Shown: piece by piece, positions 7,173 to 15,088 of the stretch
Layout of the letters: the number at the start of each line of letters is the position of its first letter
Numbering within the stretch: the first letter of the stretch is position 1
Assembly: GCA_002718195.1 (NCBI GenBank)
Contig: PBDU01000005.1
Location: forward strand, 116,651 to 173,508
DNA from: Methanobacteriota archaeon
Lineage (GTDB): Archaea > Thermoplasmatota > Poseidoniia > Poseidoniales > Poseidoniaceae
Reading direction: 5' to 3'
DNA length: 56,858 bases
Program-made: the position numbers and the translations under genes
Notes under the pieces: generated by a model
What the model was told of the DNA's origin: nothing
Database searches by the model: none
Seen by the model: the letters and a program-made list of their open reading frames with translations, nothing else

Positions 7173-8555
7173 ATGGATGATGAGTTGATTATAGACCCAT
7201 GGGGTAGTTCCCAATCAACTGACTATGATAGAATCATATCGCAATTTGGACTTCAATCATTCTCAAACCTTGATGTGATTGAGCCATCAAAGCTTCATCG
7301 TAGAGGTATAATTTTCGCACACAGGGACTTGGATGTTGTTATGGATTCAATCTCAATGGGAAAAAATTTTGGAGTAATGACAGGATTAATGCCTTCAGGA
7401 CAGATGCACCTTGGGCATTCAATGGTTGTCGAACAAGTTAAGTGGTTTCAAGAACATGGGGCAGATGTTAATATTGCTGTAGCGGACTTGGAAAGCCAAG
7501 CAACAAGAGGTATTTCTCTCGAGAAAGGAAGAGAGATTGCGCTAACAGAGTACGTAGCAAATTACGCAGCGTTAGGACTTGATCCAGAAAAGGTCGATGT
7601 TTATTTTCAAAGCAGTAGGCACGAGGTTCAAAGACTTGGATTTCAGTTAGGAAAGAAGACCAACCTTAGTGAATTTGAGGCAATCTACGGATTTAGTGGA
7701 CAAACAAACCTCGCTCATGTACAAGCTCCGTTAGTCCAAGCAGGAGATATCTTGCATCCACAATTGGATGAGTTTGGAGGGCTTAGACCAATAGTAGTTC
7801 CAGTAGGCGTGGATCAGGACCCGCACATCAGGCTCACACGTGGATTGGCTGGGAAAACAAACTGGTTCAACGTAAAACCAGGTCCAAAAAGCGGTTTGGT
7901 GATATCGCTAAGTGTTCAAGATGAAAACGCTCAACAACTTGGTGTTTTACAGAATGGAAGGGTAGACAAAGGCACTAGGAATAATATCTTTAATCGAATT
8001 AAAGAAAAGATGTCAGCATTAGGATTCTCAGATATCATATCGAATCCAAAACACGGTACGATTTCTCTACCGAGCGCAGTCACAAGTGATAAAAATAGGA
8101 TAAAAATGAAATTACTCGAACTTGAGAGATCCTTAGGCGGTCCAGGTTTAATGTCTCCTAGTTCCACATACCATCATTTCGCAGTAGGTCTGACAGGCAA
8201 CAAAATGTCGTCCTCAAAACCAAAAACTACAATATTTTTGAGTGATGATTTAGAATCGGTGAAAAAGAAAATCATGAAGTCCTTCTCTGGCGGACAGCCA
8301 ACCTTAGAAGAACATAGAAGATTAGGAGGTAACCCCGACATAGATGTTGCATATCAATACATGATGTACTTTTTTGAAAATGATGATTCTTACCTTTCAG
8401 AATTAAATGCAGAATACCGGGCAGGCAAGATTCTTGCAGGGGAAATGAAACAAATTTGTGCAGATAGAGCAGAAGAGTGGATGTCTAATCTCTCGGAAAT
8501 GCGTGATCAAACAAGCCACTTAGTAACTGAGTTCCTTGCTAATGATGCAAGGTGA
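7173..8555 (+). CDS. trpS: Tryptophanyl-tRNA synthetase
   Basis: A 460-residue archaeal/eukaryotic-type class I TrpRS that charges tRNA-Trp. The HIGH motif appears as SGQMHLGHSM after FGVMTGLMPSG, the KMSKS loop as GNKMSSSKP at about residues 342-350, and the tryptophan pocket region includes GVDQDPHIRLTRG. The family's AIDQDPYFR-like helix and the C-terminal helical domain (PDIDVAYQYMMYFFEND) are intact. The start ATG at 7173 lies 10 bases after the preceding stop. It converges exactly with the ZPR1 gene on the opposite strand, whose stop codon abuts this one without a gap. Identification is secure. Confidence 0.96.
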   Translation: MDDELIIDPWGSSQSTDYDRIISQFGLQSFSNLDVIEPSKLHRRGIIFAHRDLDVVMDSISMGKNFGVMTGLMPSGQMHLGHSMVVEQVKWFQEHGADVNIAVADLESQATRGISLEKGREIALTEYVANYAALGLDPEKVDVYFQSSRHEVQRLGFQLGKKTNLSEFEAIYGFSGQTNLAHVQAPLVQAGDILHPQLDEFGGLRPIVVPVGVDQDPHIRLTRGLAGKTNWFNVKPGPKSGLVISLSVQDENAQQLGVLQNGRVDKGTRNNIFNRIKEKMSALGFSDIISNPKHGTISLPSAVTSDKNRIKMKLLELERSLGGPGLMSPSSTYHHFAVGLTGNKMSSSKPKTTIFLSDDLESVKKKIMKSFSGGQPTLEEHRRLGGNPDIDVAYQYMMYFFENDDSYLSELNAEYRAGKILAGEMKQICADRAEEWMSNLSEMRDQTSHLVTEFLANDAR

Positions 8556-9185
8556 TTACTGTTCTAAAACCGCAGGGTCAGGACCAATTGGTAATTGCTT
8601 AATCTCCTCTTCAGTAAGTTCTCTCTCTGTGGCATCAGGATGCAATATTTGAGAATGACCTCTAGGATCCAATAATTCGAGTGTGAATGATTCGAAATGT
8701 TGTTCATCAAATCCTGTAAGCCTCATCTTCATTTGATTTAGTTTCTCAACTTGAGATGTTAATTCCTCAAGGGTTAGATCTGAGTTTGGGCTGTAATTAG
8801 TTAGTTCTGCCAAAGTTTGCCTAGCAACCATGTCAATTATCTCGATAAATCTGTTAAGGACACCTTCGATATTTGATACATATCCGGTTGATGAGGAGCC
8901 AGGATTCACCTCTAAGTCAAGTTCTGGAATTCTTACGGTGCAAGAAGAGGAACGTACAACTCTAGAACTAAGGTCTGCTTGTGATTTAACGCTTAGAGAC
9001 CATTTTTCGGATTTTTTCCCCTCCGCTGGAATGAAATCTGCTTGCTTCCAGCCACAACTTGTACAGAAAACTGTAACCTGAGTATGCTCCCCGAAATAGG
9101 GGATTTCGGTAACATGGGCTATCATCTTGACAGTTCCTTCTGAAGAGCAAATTGGGCATGCCAAGTCGAGGTCTTGCTCTTGCAT
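8556..9185 (-). CDS. ZPR1-type zinc finger protein
   Basis: A 209-residue ZPR1-family protein. The N-terminal C4 zinc finger is ACPICSSEG with FCTSCGWKQADF, spaced about 28 residues apart as in ZPR1, followed by the beta-rich ZPR1 domain (SCTVRIPELDLEVNPGS, then GVLNRFIEII). Eukaryotic ZPR1 acts as a chaperone for translation elongation factor eEF1A; archaeal homologues have a single ZPR1 module like this one, and a similar role with aEF1A is an inference from homology. It lies 12 bases downstream of sepF in the same orientation, so the two are probably one transcript. Confidence 0.88.
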   Translation of the reverse strand: MQEQDLDLACPICSSEGTVKMIAHVTEIPYFGEHTQVTVFCTSCGWKQADFIPAEGKKSEKWSLSVKSQADLSSRVVRSSSCTVRIPELDLEVNPGSSSTGYVSNIEGVLNRFIEIIDMVARQTLAELTNYSPNSDLTLEELTSQVEKLNQMKMRLTGFDEQHFESFTLELLDPRGHSQILHPDATERELTEEEIKQLPIGPDPAVLEQ

Positions 9186-9197
9186 GAATTATCCATC

Positions 9198-9734
9198 TCA
9201 CATCATCTTAAATTGGTTGTCTGTGTTAAATGATTCATCTTCGAGTCCGCTAATACCAGTACATCCATGAGGTAACAACAAAATCCTTGATTCGCCAATT
9301 TGCAAAATTTTTCCACCTAAGTCTTCGATTACAAATCGTGTTAATTGTGCGATTGCAGCATCAAATTCTGATTGCCTTGAAATCATGCTTCCCAACTCAA
9401 CAATTGCAGCATCTCCATCGGAGATCCAATCAAACAAGGTGGAAATACCAGAGAGGTCATGCAGATGGGAATTGTGCAATACCATTCCCCCATCTTGACT
9501 TGGAACAGGGGGGTTTGGATAGCTGGTATCCAATTTGTGGAATTTTTGACCCCTTGTGTTAGTGTTTTCCACAGGTGCAATCTTCTTTGATGGCATGTCA
9601 ATTGTTTTAATTGGTAAATCTGTATGGTTCTCAATCTTTGGGATTGGAATGATTTTATCGTCTTTTGAGGTGAATTTACTCAGAAATTTATCCAAGGAAG
9701 TCTGACCAGTATCATCGCTCTGCTCACCGGTCAT
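9198..9734 (-). CDS. sepF: SepF-like cell division protein (FtsZ membrane anchor)
   Basis: The C-terminal ~80 residues of this 178-residue protein match the SepF fold: DAAIVELGSMISRQSEFDAA, then LTRFVIEDLGGKILQIGESRILLLPHG, the family's helix-strand-turn pattern around GD-x-x-IGE-x-R-I-L-L-x-P-x-G. Archaeal SepF anchors FtsZ to the membrane through a short N-terminal amphipathic helix. Here residues about 12-24 (TSLDKFLSKFTSK) can form such a helix, joined by a Pro-rich disordered linker of roughly 60 residues. FtsZ is not in the window. The assignment rests on pattern recognition of the C-terminal domain and the helix-linker-domain layout. Start ATG at 9732-9734. Confidence 0.78.
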   Translation of the reverse strand: MTGEQSDDTGQTSLDKFLSKFTSKDDKIIPIPKIENHTDLPIKTIDMPSKKIAPVENTNTRGQKFHKLDTSYPNPPVPSQDGGMVLHNSHLHDLSGISTLFDWISDGDAAIVELGSMISRQSEFDAAIAQLTRFVIEDLGGKILQIGESRILLLPHGCTGISGLEDESFNTDNQFKMM

Positions 9735-9880
9735 GACACCTCTAGGATGATGGGTGTCATAATATCCTTGCCCCGAAGAGATTAATGACCTTAGTTTGTC
9801 ATTGTTAATTCGGCGGGTTGATAAGGGTCCACCCTTAGGGGTTGCTTGTCCTTTCGATTCGTTAAGGGCAGGTGACGATT

Positions 9881-10507
9881 ATGAACGCTCATGAAAATGC
9901 TATAAAAACAGGAACTAGCACAGTAGGAATTACATTCAAAGGAGGAGTAGTTGTTGGTGCTGACCACAGAGCTACTATGGGTCATTTCATCGCAAATAAA
10001 AGCGTCCAGAAATTGTTCAAGATTGGAGATAATCTTGCCCTGACCACAGCCGGATTGGTCGGTCATGCTCAATCTTTGAGTAGAACCCTTGCTGCAGAAG
10101 TACAACTTTTTGAATTGAAAAGACAGACGCAGATGACGGTAAAGGGAGCAGCGACCTTGACTGCTAACATTCTTGTTGGTAGACCTCACTGGGTTCAGTT
10201 GCTAATCGTAGGGGTTGATGCCTCAGGCTCTCACGTATATTCAATCGATTCAGCGGGTGGTTCTATTCCAGACGTATACTGCGCAACTGGTTCCGGTTCA
10301 CCCTACATGTATGGTGTCCTAGAAGATGGTTTCAAAGACAACATGTCTCGAGATGAAGCTGTATCACTTGCTGCTAGAGCATTGAACGCTTCTGGGCAAA
10401 GAGATGCAGCCTCCGGAAACGGTATGGATCTGGCTGTCATCACTGCAAAAGATGGATACGTAGCGGTTGAACAAACCGAAATATCCAAGATTCTCTCTAA
10501 GAAGTGA
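9881..10507 (+). CDS. psmB: Proteasome beta subunit
   Basis: The proteolytic subunit of the 20S proteasome (208 residues). An 11-residue propeptide ends in Gly11 and is removed autocatalytically to expose Thr12 as nucleophile in TGTSTVGI. The conserved active-site residues follow: the Asp of VGADHRAT and the Lys of ANKSVQKL, with GSGSPYMYG and SGNGMDLAVI later. A GTG at 9872 is in frame, but it forms part of a GGTGA Shine-Dalgarno-like sequence placed about 6 bases before the ATG at 9881, so the ATG is preferred. The FttA gene follows about 64 bases downstream, a pairing seen in archaea. Confidence 0.96.
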   Translation: MNAHENAIKTGTSTVGITFKGGVVVGADHRATMGHFIANKSVQKLFKIGDNLALTTAGLVGHAQSLSRTLAAEVQLFELKRQTQMTVKGAATLTANILVGRPHWVQLLIVGVDASGSHVYSIDSAGGSIPDVYCATGSGSPYMYGVLEDGFKDNMSRDEAVSLAARALNASGQRDAASGNGMDLAVITAKDGYVAVEQTEISKILSKK

Positions 10508-10571
10508 ATTCATATTCCCCTGCGACAAAGTCGCTTATGCCGCAAGGCAACCTTATCGTCGTGGGCAGGAT

Positions 10572-12485
10572 GTGGTAACTTTGAGATACACGTTTAAAGA
10601 AATCAAAGACGAGATTGCTAAGATTGTTCCTAAGGAGATTGAATATTCCGTTGAACTCGAGGCAGGAAACATTGCGATTTTCACCCCAACTCCAGACGAG
10701 TTTGGTGGAGGTAGAGGACTTGTTGGAGAAATAGCTAAGAAAATTCGCAGAAGATTAGTTGTTAGACCTTCATCAGATGTAATGTTAGATGAACAGAGTG
10801 CACAAAGAATAATTCATGATGTTATGCCAGAATCAGTTGGATTGGACTCAATGTATTTTGATAGATGCACATGTGAAGTAACGATTCTTGTAAATGACCC
10901 TGGAGAGGCAGTTGGAAGAAGAGGTTCGAGACTCAAGGAACTCAGAGATAAGATTGGATGGTTGGTAAAAGTTGAAAGAAAGCCACCGATTATGTCATCT
11001 ACAGTTCATGACATCAGACAGTATCGCGCTGCAAACTGGGAAGATAGGAAAAAACTCCTGAAATCATTTGGATTGAATATTCACAGACCACAAAGACCTG
11101 GACAGTCTTGGGCAAGGGTAACTGCTTTGGGATCTTACAGGGAAGTTGGTAGAGCATGCCACTTAGTAACGACAAACGAATCTCGTGTAATGATAGATGT
11201 CGGAGTGAACATTGCCAGCGATACTGACCCGATGCCATTTTTTACCGCCCCTGAGGCGTTGCCTCTGGAAAAATTAGATGCCGTTGTATTGACGCATTCA
11301 CATTTAGATCACGCTGGAATGCTGCCGGTACTATTCAAGTATGGCTATCGTGGTCCGGTTTACTGCACTTCACCAACTAGAGACTTGATGTTACTGTTGC
11401 AAAAAGACTACTTGAAAGTGGGGGGTGCTGAGGGTAAGTTGGCACCTTACTCGATGGAGGATATTAGACAGACAATGCTGCATGTTGTTGACGTGGAGTG
11501 GGGTGAAACAACTGATATCACGCCAGATGTCAAATTGACTTTTTCCAATGCAGGTCATATTTTAGGCTCATCATCTGTTCACCTTCATATTGGTGAAGGC
11601 AAACACAACATTGTCTTCAGCGGTGATCAAAAGTATGAGAAATCCTGGCTGTTTGATGCAGCAAATGTAAGATTCCCTCGATGCGAAACCTTGGTCTTAG
11701 AATCTACTTACGGCGCGAGTGGTGATTACCAACCTTCAAGAGAAGAAGCGAATCAAGAGCTACAAGACATTGTAAGGAGGACCATAGAAAGAGGTGGGAA
11801 GATGATTTGTCCAGTCTTTGCAGTTGGCAGAAGCCAGGAAGTTATGATAGCCATAGACGAATTGTTCAGAAGTGGCGAAGTTAAGCCCGTCCCGGTTTGG
11901 TTGGACGGTATGATACAAGAAGCGACTGCAATTCACGCAGCACATCCAAATTACCTAACAAGTAAGTTACGTAGGAGTTTGCTTACTGACGATGGAGAAA
12001 ACCCGTTTACTAGTGAGTGGTTTAGGCAAGTGAAAGGAAGAGATATGCGCGAATCTATCGTGATGGATAACAGCCCATGTATTGTTCTTGCAACCTCTGG
12101 TATGCTAAATGGTGGACCCGTCATGGAGTATTTCAAGAACTGGGCTAGTGAGCCAAGAAATTCACTTTGTTTCGTGGGTTACCAAGCAGAAGGGACTCTA
12201 GGAAGAAGATTGCAGAAAGGATTTGGAGAGGTTCCAATGATAATCGATGGTAAAACTGAAATGGTCAAGATTGGATGTGAAATGGTCACAATTGATGGAT
12301 TCAGTGGTCACTCTGACAGAAGACAACTTCTAGAGTTCGTCGAACAGATGAATCCTAAACCGAAGAATATTATTTGTCATCATGGGGATTATCTCAAGTG
12401 CAATGAACTGGGGCACTCTCTTAGAGAAAAGTTCCGCTGCAGGACCTATGCGCCAAAGAATTTGGAAACTGTTAGGTTGATGTAG
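10572..12485 (+). CDS. FttA / aCPSF1: KH-domain beta-CASP ribonuclease for transcription termination
   Basis: A 637-residue archaeal CPSF73 homologue. The N-terminus holds two KH-like domains (to about residue 145, including EAVGRRGSRLKELRDKIG). A metallo-beta-lactamase domain follows with its HxHxDH metal site as THSHLDHAG near 241-248, and a beta-CASP insert containing VFAVGRSQE, ATSGMLNGG and GFSGHSDRR, closing with CHHGD. FttA cleaves nascent RNA and drives factor-dependent termination in archaea. No ATG is suitably placed: the GTG at 10572 gives the normal family length of about 636; a TTG at 10581 is the alternative. Upstream codons in frame overlap psmB and do not look like this family's N-terminus. 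Confidence 0.95.
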   Translation: MVTLRYTFKEIKDEIAKIVPKEIEYSVELEAGNIAIFTPTPDEFGGGRGLVGEIAKKIRRRLVVRPSSDVMLDEQSAQRIIHDVMPESVGLDSMYFDRCTCEVTILVNDPGEAVGRRGSRLKELRDKIGWLVKVERKPPIMSSTVHDIRQYRAANWEDRKKLLKSFGLNIHRPQRPGQSWARVTALGSYREVGRACHLVTTNESRVMIDVGVNIASDTDPMPFFTAPEALPLEKLDAVVLTHSHLDHAGMLPVLFKYGYRGPVYCTSPTRDLMLLLQKDYLKVGGAEGKLAPYSMEDIRQTMLHVVDVEWGETTDITPDVKLTFSNAGHILGSSSVHLHIGEGKHNIVFSGDQKYEKSWLFDAANVRFPRCETLVLESTYGASGDYQPSREEANQELQDIVRRTIERGGKMICPVFAVGRSQEVMIAIDELFRSGEVKPVPVWLDGMIQEATAIHAAHPNYLTSKLRRSLLTDDGENPFTSEWFRQVKGRDMRESIVMDNSPCIVLATSGMLNGGPVMEYFKNWASEPRNSLCFVGYQAEGTLGRRLQKGFGEVPMIIDGKTEMVKIGCEMVTIDGFSGHSDRRQLLEFVEQMNPKPKNIICHHGDYLKCNELGHSLREKFRCRTYAPKNLETVRLM

Positions 12486-12488
12486 AAA

Positions 12489-12818
12489 CTAAATCAAGGG
12501 TACCTCGAATCCGTATTCTGAGGGATCCGGTAATTCCTCCTTTGAATCATCGATCTCTACGCTAACTAGTGTGGGCTTTGTAAGGGAGCCACTCAAAACG
12601 CCGCTGGTGGAATTCCCTCTCGAGTTCTTCTTTCCCCCGAAAATCAAAAATGCTGTTACTAACAAAATTAACCCGGTCAATACAAAGGAAAAATGAATTG
12701 CTGTAAATCCGTTATTTGCTCTATAGAATTGAATACATACACCAATAAATGCTAAAGAAATTATCGGTGTCAAGGCTTTGAGAAATGGAGTACTTCGCTC
12801 TGTGGTACTACCCCCCAT
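12489..12818 (-). CDS. Small two-helix membrane protein, unknown
   Basis: A protein of about 109 residues with two predicted transmembrane helices close together (FLKALTPIISLAFIGVCIQF and a second around FVLTGLILLVTAFLIFG), a short loop between them, then a KKNSRG stop-transfer and an acidic cytoplasmic tail (EIDDSKEELPDPSEY). I do not recognise the family. An ATG at 12845 would add nine residues; the ATG at 12818 was preferred because it leaves room for a promoter between this gene and the divergent one starting at 12868. It sits tail-to-tail with the FttA gene, three bases apart. Confidence 0.6.
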   Translation of the reverse strand: MGGSTTERSTPFLKALTPIISLAFIGVCIQFYRANNGFTAIHFSFVLTGLILLVTAFLIFGGKKNSRGNSTSGVLSGSLTKPTLVSVEIDDSKEELPDPSEYGFEVPLI

Positions 12819-12867
12819 GTGTAAATGCAAAACCATTTTGTTCATGAACCTCTTTGCTTTGCACGAT

Positions 12868-13527
12868 ATGATGATGACTAATTCAAATCAACAATCCTCG
12901 ATGTGCAGAGGATGGTTAATGACAGGAGTTTCTTCATGGGGTGAAAATGCTGAGGACGCATTCGACCAATGTCTAGTGGAGATGGGTCTTGGAGATGTTA
13001 GAATCATCAAAGCAGAGGGTGCAATGCTTCCTTTAGGCTTTCAAGCGACAACACCTGAAAACCTGCCTATGGGAGCACTCGTGGAATGCCACCTTTCAAC
13101 TGCTTATGCCTGGTCAGGTGGCTATGCTTGCGCAGGAGTTGCATGGGCTCATTGTAGGACGCCAGAAGGCGTCGAGTGTTCAATTGTAGCAACTGTTTCG
13201 ACCGAGATGGACTATGAAGAGACAACATTACTTCTGAGAAGAAATTTACAAAGAAGACTTGCCTCGAGAGATTTAGAAGTTATTTCCTTTGATATGGCTG
13301 TTGATGAAGTCACAGCTGGAGCAGATCACCACGGAGTTGTGATTGCAGCACTGATTCTACCAGACTCTCTTTCTCTGGGTTCAAAGACCTCAACAGGTCC
13401 AATCAGGGGGGGGTTGACAAAATCTGCAACAGATGCAATCGAAACTGCTGCAAAACGTGTCGATACAAAAGCACCAGCAGCTCCTGCTTTGAGGCCAAAT
13501 TCAGGAACTTCAGACTTCAGCTTGTGA
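12868..13527 (+). CDS. PvlArgDC-fold protein lacking the pyruvoyl-forming serine
   Basis: A 219-residue homologue of pyruvoyl-dependent arginine decarboxylase. It aligns along its length with the family: WGENAEDAFDQCLVEMGLGDVRII, then NLPMGALVECHLSTAY, then GVECSIVATVSTEMD. In the true enzyme the chain self-cleaves between two serines in a motif like ISSIMPP, producing the pyruvoyl cofactor. Here the same place reads KAEGAMLPLG, with Glu-Gly replacing Ser-Ser, so self-processing and arginine decarboxylation by the known chemistry should be impossible. It may be a regulatory partner of an active paralogue or have a new function. The C-terminal ~40 residues are an Ala/Pro/Thr-rich extension. 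Start: first of three consecutive ATGs; 12871 or 12874 are possible. Confidence 0.8.
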   Translation: MMMTNSNQQSSMCRGWLMTGVSSWGENAEDAFDQCLVEMGLGDVRIIKAEGAMLPLGFQATTPENLPMGALVECHLSTAYAWSGGYACAGVAWAHCRTPEGVECSIVATVSTEMDYEETTLLLRRNLQRRLASRDLEVISFDMAVDEVTAGADHHGVVIAALILPDSLSLGSKTSTGPIRGGLTKSATDAIETAAKRVDTKAPAAPALRPNSGTSDFSL

Positions 13528-13537
13528 GTTGAAGCAA

Positions 13538-13984
13538 ATGGCTGGGTCGAGGGGCGAATTTTTGCTCATCCTATGCACGACATGTGATAATGCACATGGG
13601 GCTAGAAAAGTCGCTGCTAGATGCCCCAGATGCGGTTCTTCACTCACATGCTCTCACAAAATTTTGAAAGAGTGTAATTCTGCTACGGAATTGCAAAAGT
13701 TGGTGATGTTGAGAAACATGCCCGAGGAACTCAGAGATGGTTTCCACCGGATGCTTGAAAAGAAAGAATCTGCTAAAATTCACAAAAAGATAGATGATAA
13801 AAGAATCTGGCCGAAATTAGCAAGAAAATGTGTAAACAATAAAGGAGAAATCGATCTTCAAGAATTCAAAAATGAATTAATGAAGAATAACCAAGAAAGC
13901 AATGTTAATTTGGTTCTGGAGGAGTTATCATACCAAGGTTTTGTGTTGAAGTCAGGAGCGGAATCTTGGATGCTTCTTGAGTGA
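13538..13984 (+). CDS. Zinc-ribbon protein with possible C-terminal winged helix
   Basis: A 148-residue protein of no family I can name. The N-terminus has a zinc ribbon: CTTCDNAHG and, after 13 residues, CPRCGSSLTC. This is followed by a basic helical region (LEKKESAKIHKKIDDKR) and a C-terminal segment patterned like a winged helix (GEIDLQEFKNEL, then NLVLEELSYQGFVLKSGAESWML). That arrangement suggests a nucleic-acid-binding or translation-related protein. The ATG at 13538 was chosen over an upstream TTG at 13529. It starts 10 bases after the PvlArgDC-like gene and is probably co-transcribed with it. Confidence 0.65.
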   Translation: MAGSRGEFLLILCTTCDNAHGARKVAARCPRCGSSLTCSHKILKECNSATELQKLVMLRNMPEELRDGFHRMLEKKESAKIHKKIDDKRIWPKLARKCVNNKGEIDLQEFKNELMKNNQESNVNLVLEELSYQGFVLKSGAESWMLLE

Positions 13985-14020
13985 ACTTCATAACCCAAAG
14001 GTCGTCGCAGGGATGAATAG

Positions 14021-14095
14021 GGGCGCATGGGTTAGTTTGGCCTATACTCGGGGCTTTGGGAGCCTTGGACCCAGGTTCAAATCCTGGTGCGCCCA
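14021..14095 (+). tRNA. tRNA-Pro (anticodon TGG)
   Basis: A full cloverleaf can be drawn. The acceptor stem is GGGCGCA (14021-14027) with TGCGCCC (14088-14094), discriminator A at 14095. The T arm is CCAGG-TTCAAAT-CCTGG, and the D loop carries the conserved GG at 14039-14040. The anticodon stem is GGGGC with GCCTT including G-T pairs, with loop TTTGGGA: T33, anticodon TGG at 14057-14059, G37. Anticodon TGG and G37 fit proline. CCA is not encoded. Its 3' 19 bases overlap the end of the glycosyltransferase gene on the other strand. No intron. Confidence 0.93.
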
Positions 14096-15000
14096 CTCTT
14101 TTTTCTAGATAGGTATCCTTTTGCTGCTCTATCAAAACAACTAGAAATCGTCCAAGAAATTAATCCAATTACTTGGAATCCATTAAGAAATAATCCGGAA
14201 ATTAGAGGGTAGATTATAGCCAACCAACCGGTTATGTAAAACATCAAGGACAGTAATGAGAAAATGTTCGGGTTGCTTCTGAGCCAAAAAAATGCCCTTG
14301 AGTGGTGGTATTTGAAGAGGATGAAAAAAGCTGTAAAGAAAAATTTCCTTGGTGAAATTCCAGAAACTTCGTCTCCATATATTGCTCTTACTTCCACTTC
14401 TTTCACACGGTAAAACTGCTTTGAGCATTCAATTATCCAGTAGTTTGGATATCCGTAACTCTTCCAAGAATTTTCCCAATTCCAACTTTTCAAAACTGAA
14501 TCTCTGGTGGCTGTGAATCCACATTGACTATCCCTAATCCTCATTGCTGATGCGATGCTAGTACCAAATGACAAAATCCTGCTAGCAACTCTTCTTTGAA
14601 GTGGCATTCTTCGAATAGTTGGGGAAAGGAACCTATTTCCTTTTACGTGGTCTGCTGTGTTATCTATAATTGGCTTACATACAGAAATGAGGTCATCAGG
14701 ATGCATTTGTGCATCTCCTGCCATTACTGCACACAGGAATGTTTCATCACCAAATCTTTGTATTGCTGTGCGGTATCCAAGATCAATTGCTGCACCAACA
14801 CCATCACCATTTCCCTGGATAACTATAGTCTCACAATTTACATTTGCAGTCTTAGCAGTTTGCCCTGTACTATCTGTTGAATTGTCATCAATAACAACTA
14901 CCAAATCCACAAAAGTAGGCATATTTCCTAATACATTGCCGATAAACTCCTCTTCATTTCTTGCTGGGACTACCACACAAATATGTGTACCTTCCAGCAT
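14077..15000 (-). CDS. Family 2 glycosyltransferase with C-terminal membrane helices
   Basis: A GT-A fold glycosyltransferase of the dolichyl-phosphate sugar synthase type. The nucleotide-sugar site is HICVVVPARNEEEF followed by VVVIDDNSTDST, and the metal-binding block is MAGDAQMHPDD. The C-terminal part has two membrane helices (FSLLSLMFYITGWLAIIYPLI and a following one), so it acts at the cytoplasmic face of the membrane, presumably loading a sugar on a lipid carrier for glycoprotein or glycolipid synthesis. The ATG at 15000 places the start just ahead of the conserved strand; an in-frame ATG at 15090 overlaps the start of the divergent gene. The last residues are encoded by the complement of the tRNA-Pro 3' end. 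Confidence 0.82.
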   Translation of the reverse strand: MLEGTHICVVVPARNEEEFIGNVLGNMPTFVDLVVVIDDNSTDSTGQTAKTANVNCETIVIQGNGDGVGAAIDLGYRTAIQRFGDETFLCAVMAGDAQMHPDDLISVCKPIIDNTADHVKGNRFLSPTIRRMPLQRRVASRILSFGTSIASAMRIRDSQCGFTATRDSVLKSWNWENSWKSYGYPNYWIIECSKQFYRVKEVEVRAIYGDEVSGISPRKFFFTAFFILFKYHHSRAFFWLRSNPNIFSLLSLMFYITGWLAIIYPLISGLFLNGFQVIGLISWTISSCFDRAAKGYLSRKKSGRTRI

Positions 15001-15088
15001 ATGTGAATCCAATGGATACTGTGTCAAATAGGCTTTGCATTTTGTTATTGATGGTATTAATTGAAATCGTTGATGTGAATCAGGAATC

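Noticed and set aside
14596..15031. Plus-strand frames of 94 and 124 codons
   Set aside because: Both are antisense to the glycosyltransferase motifs at 14077-15000.
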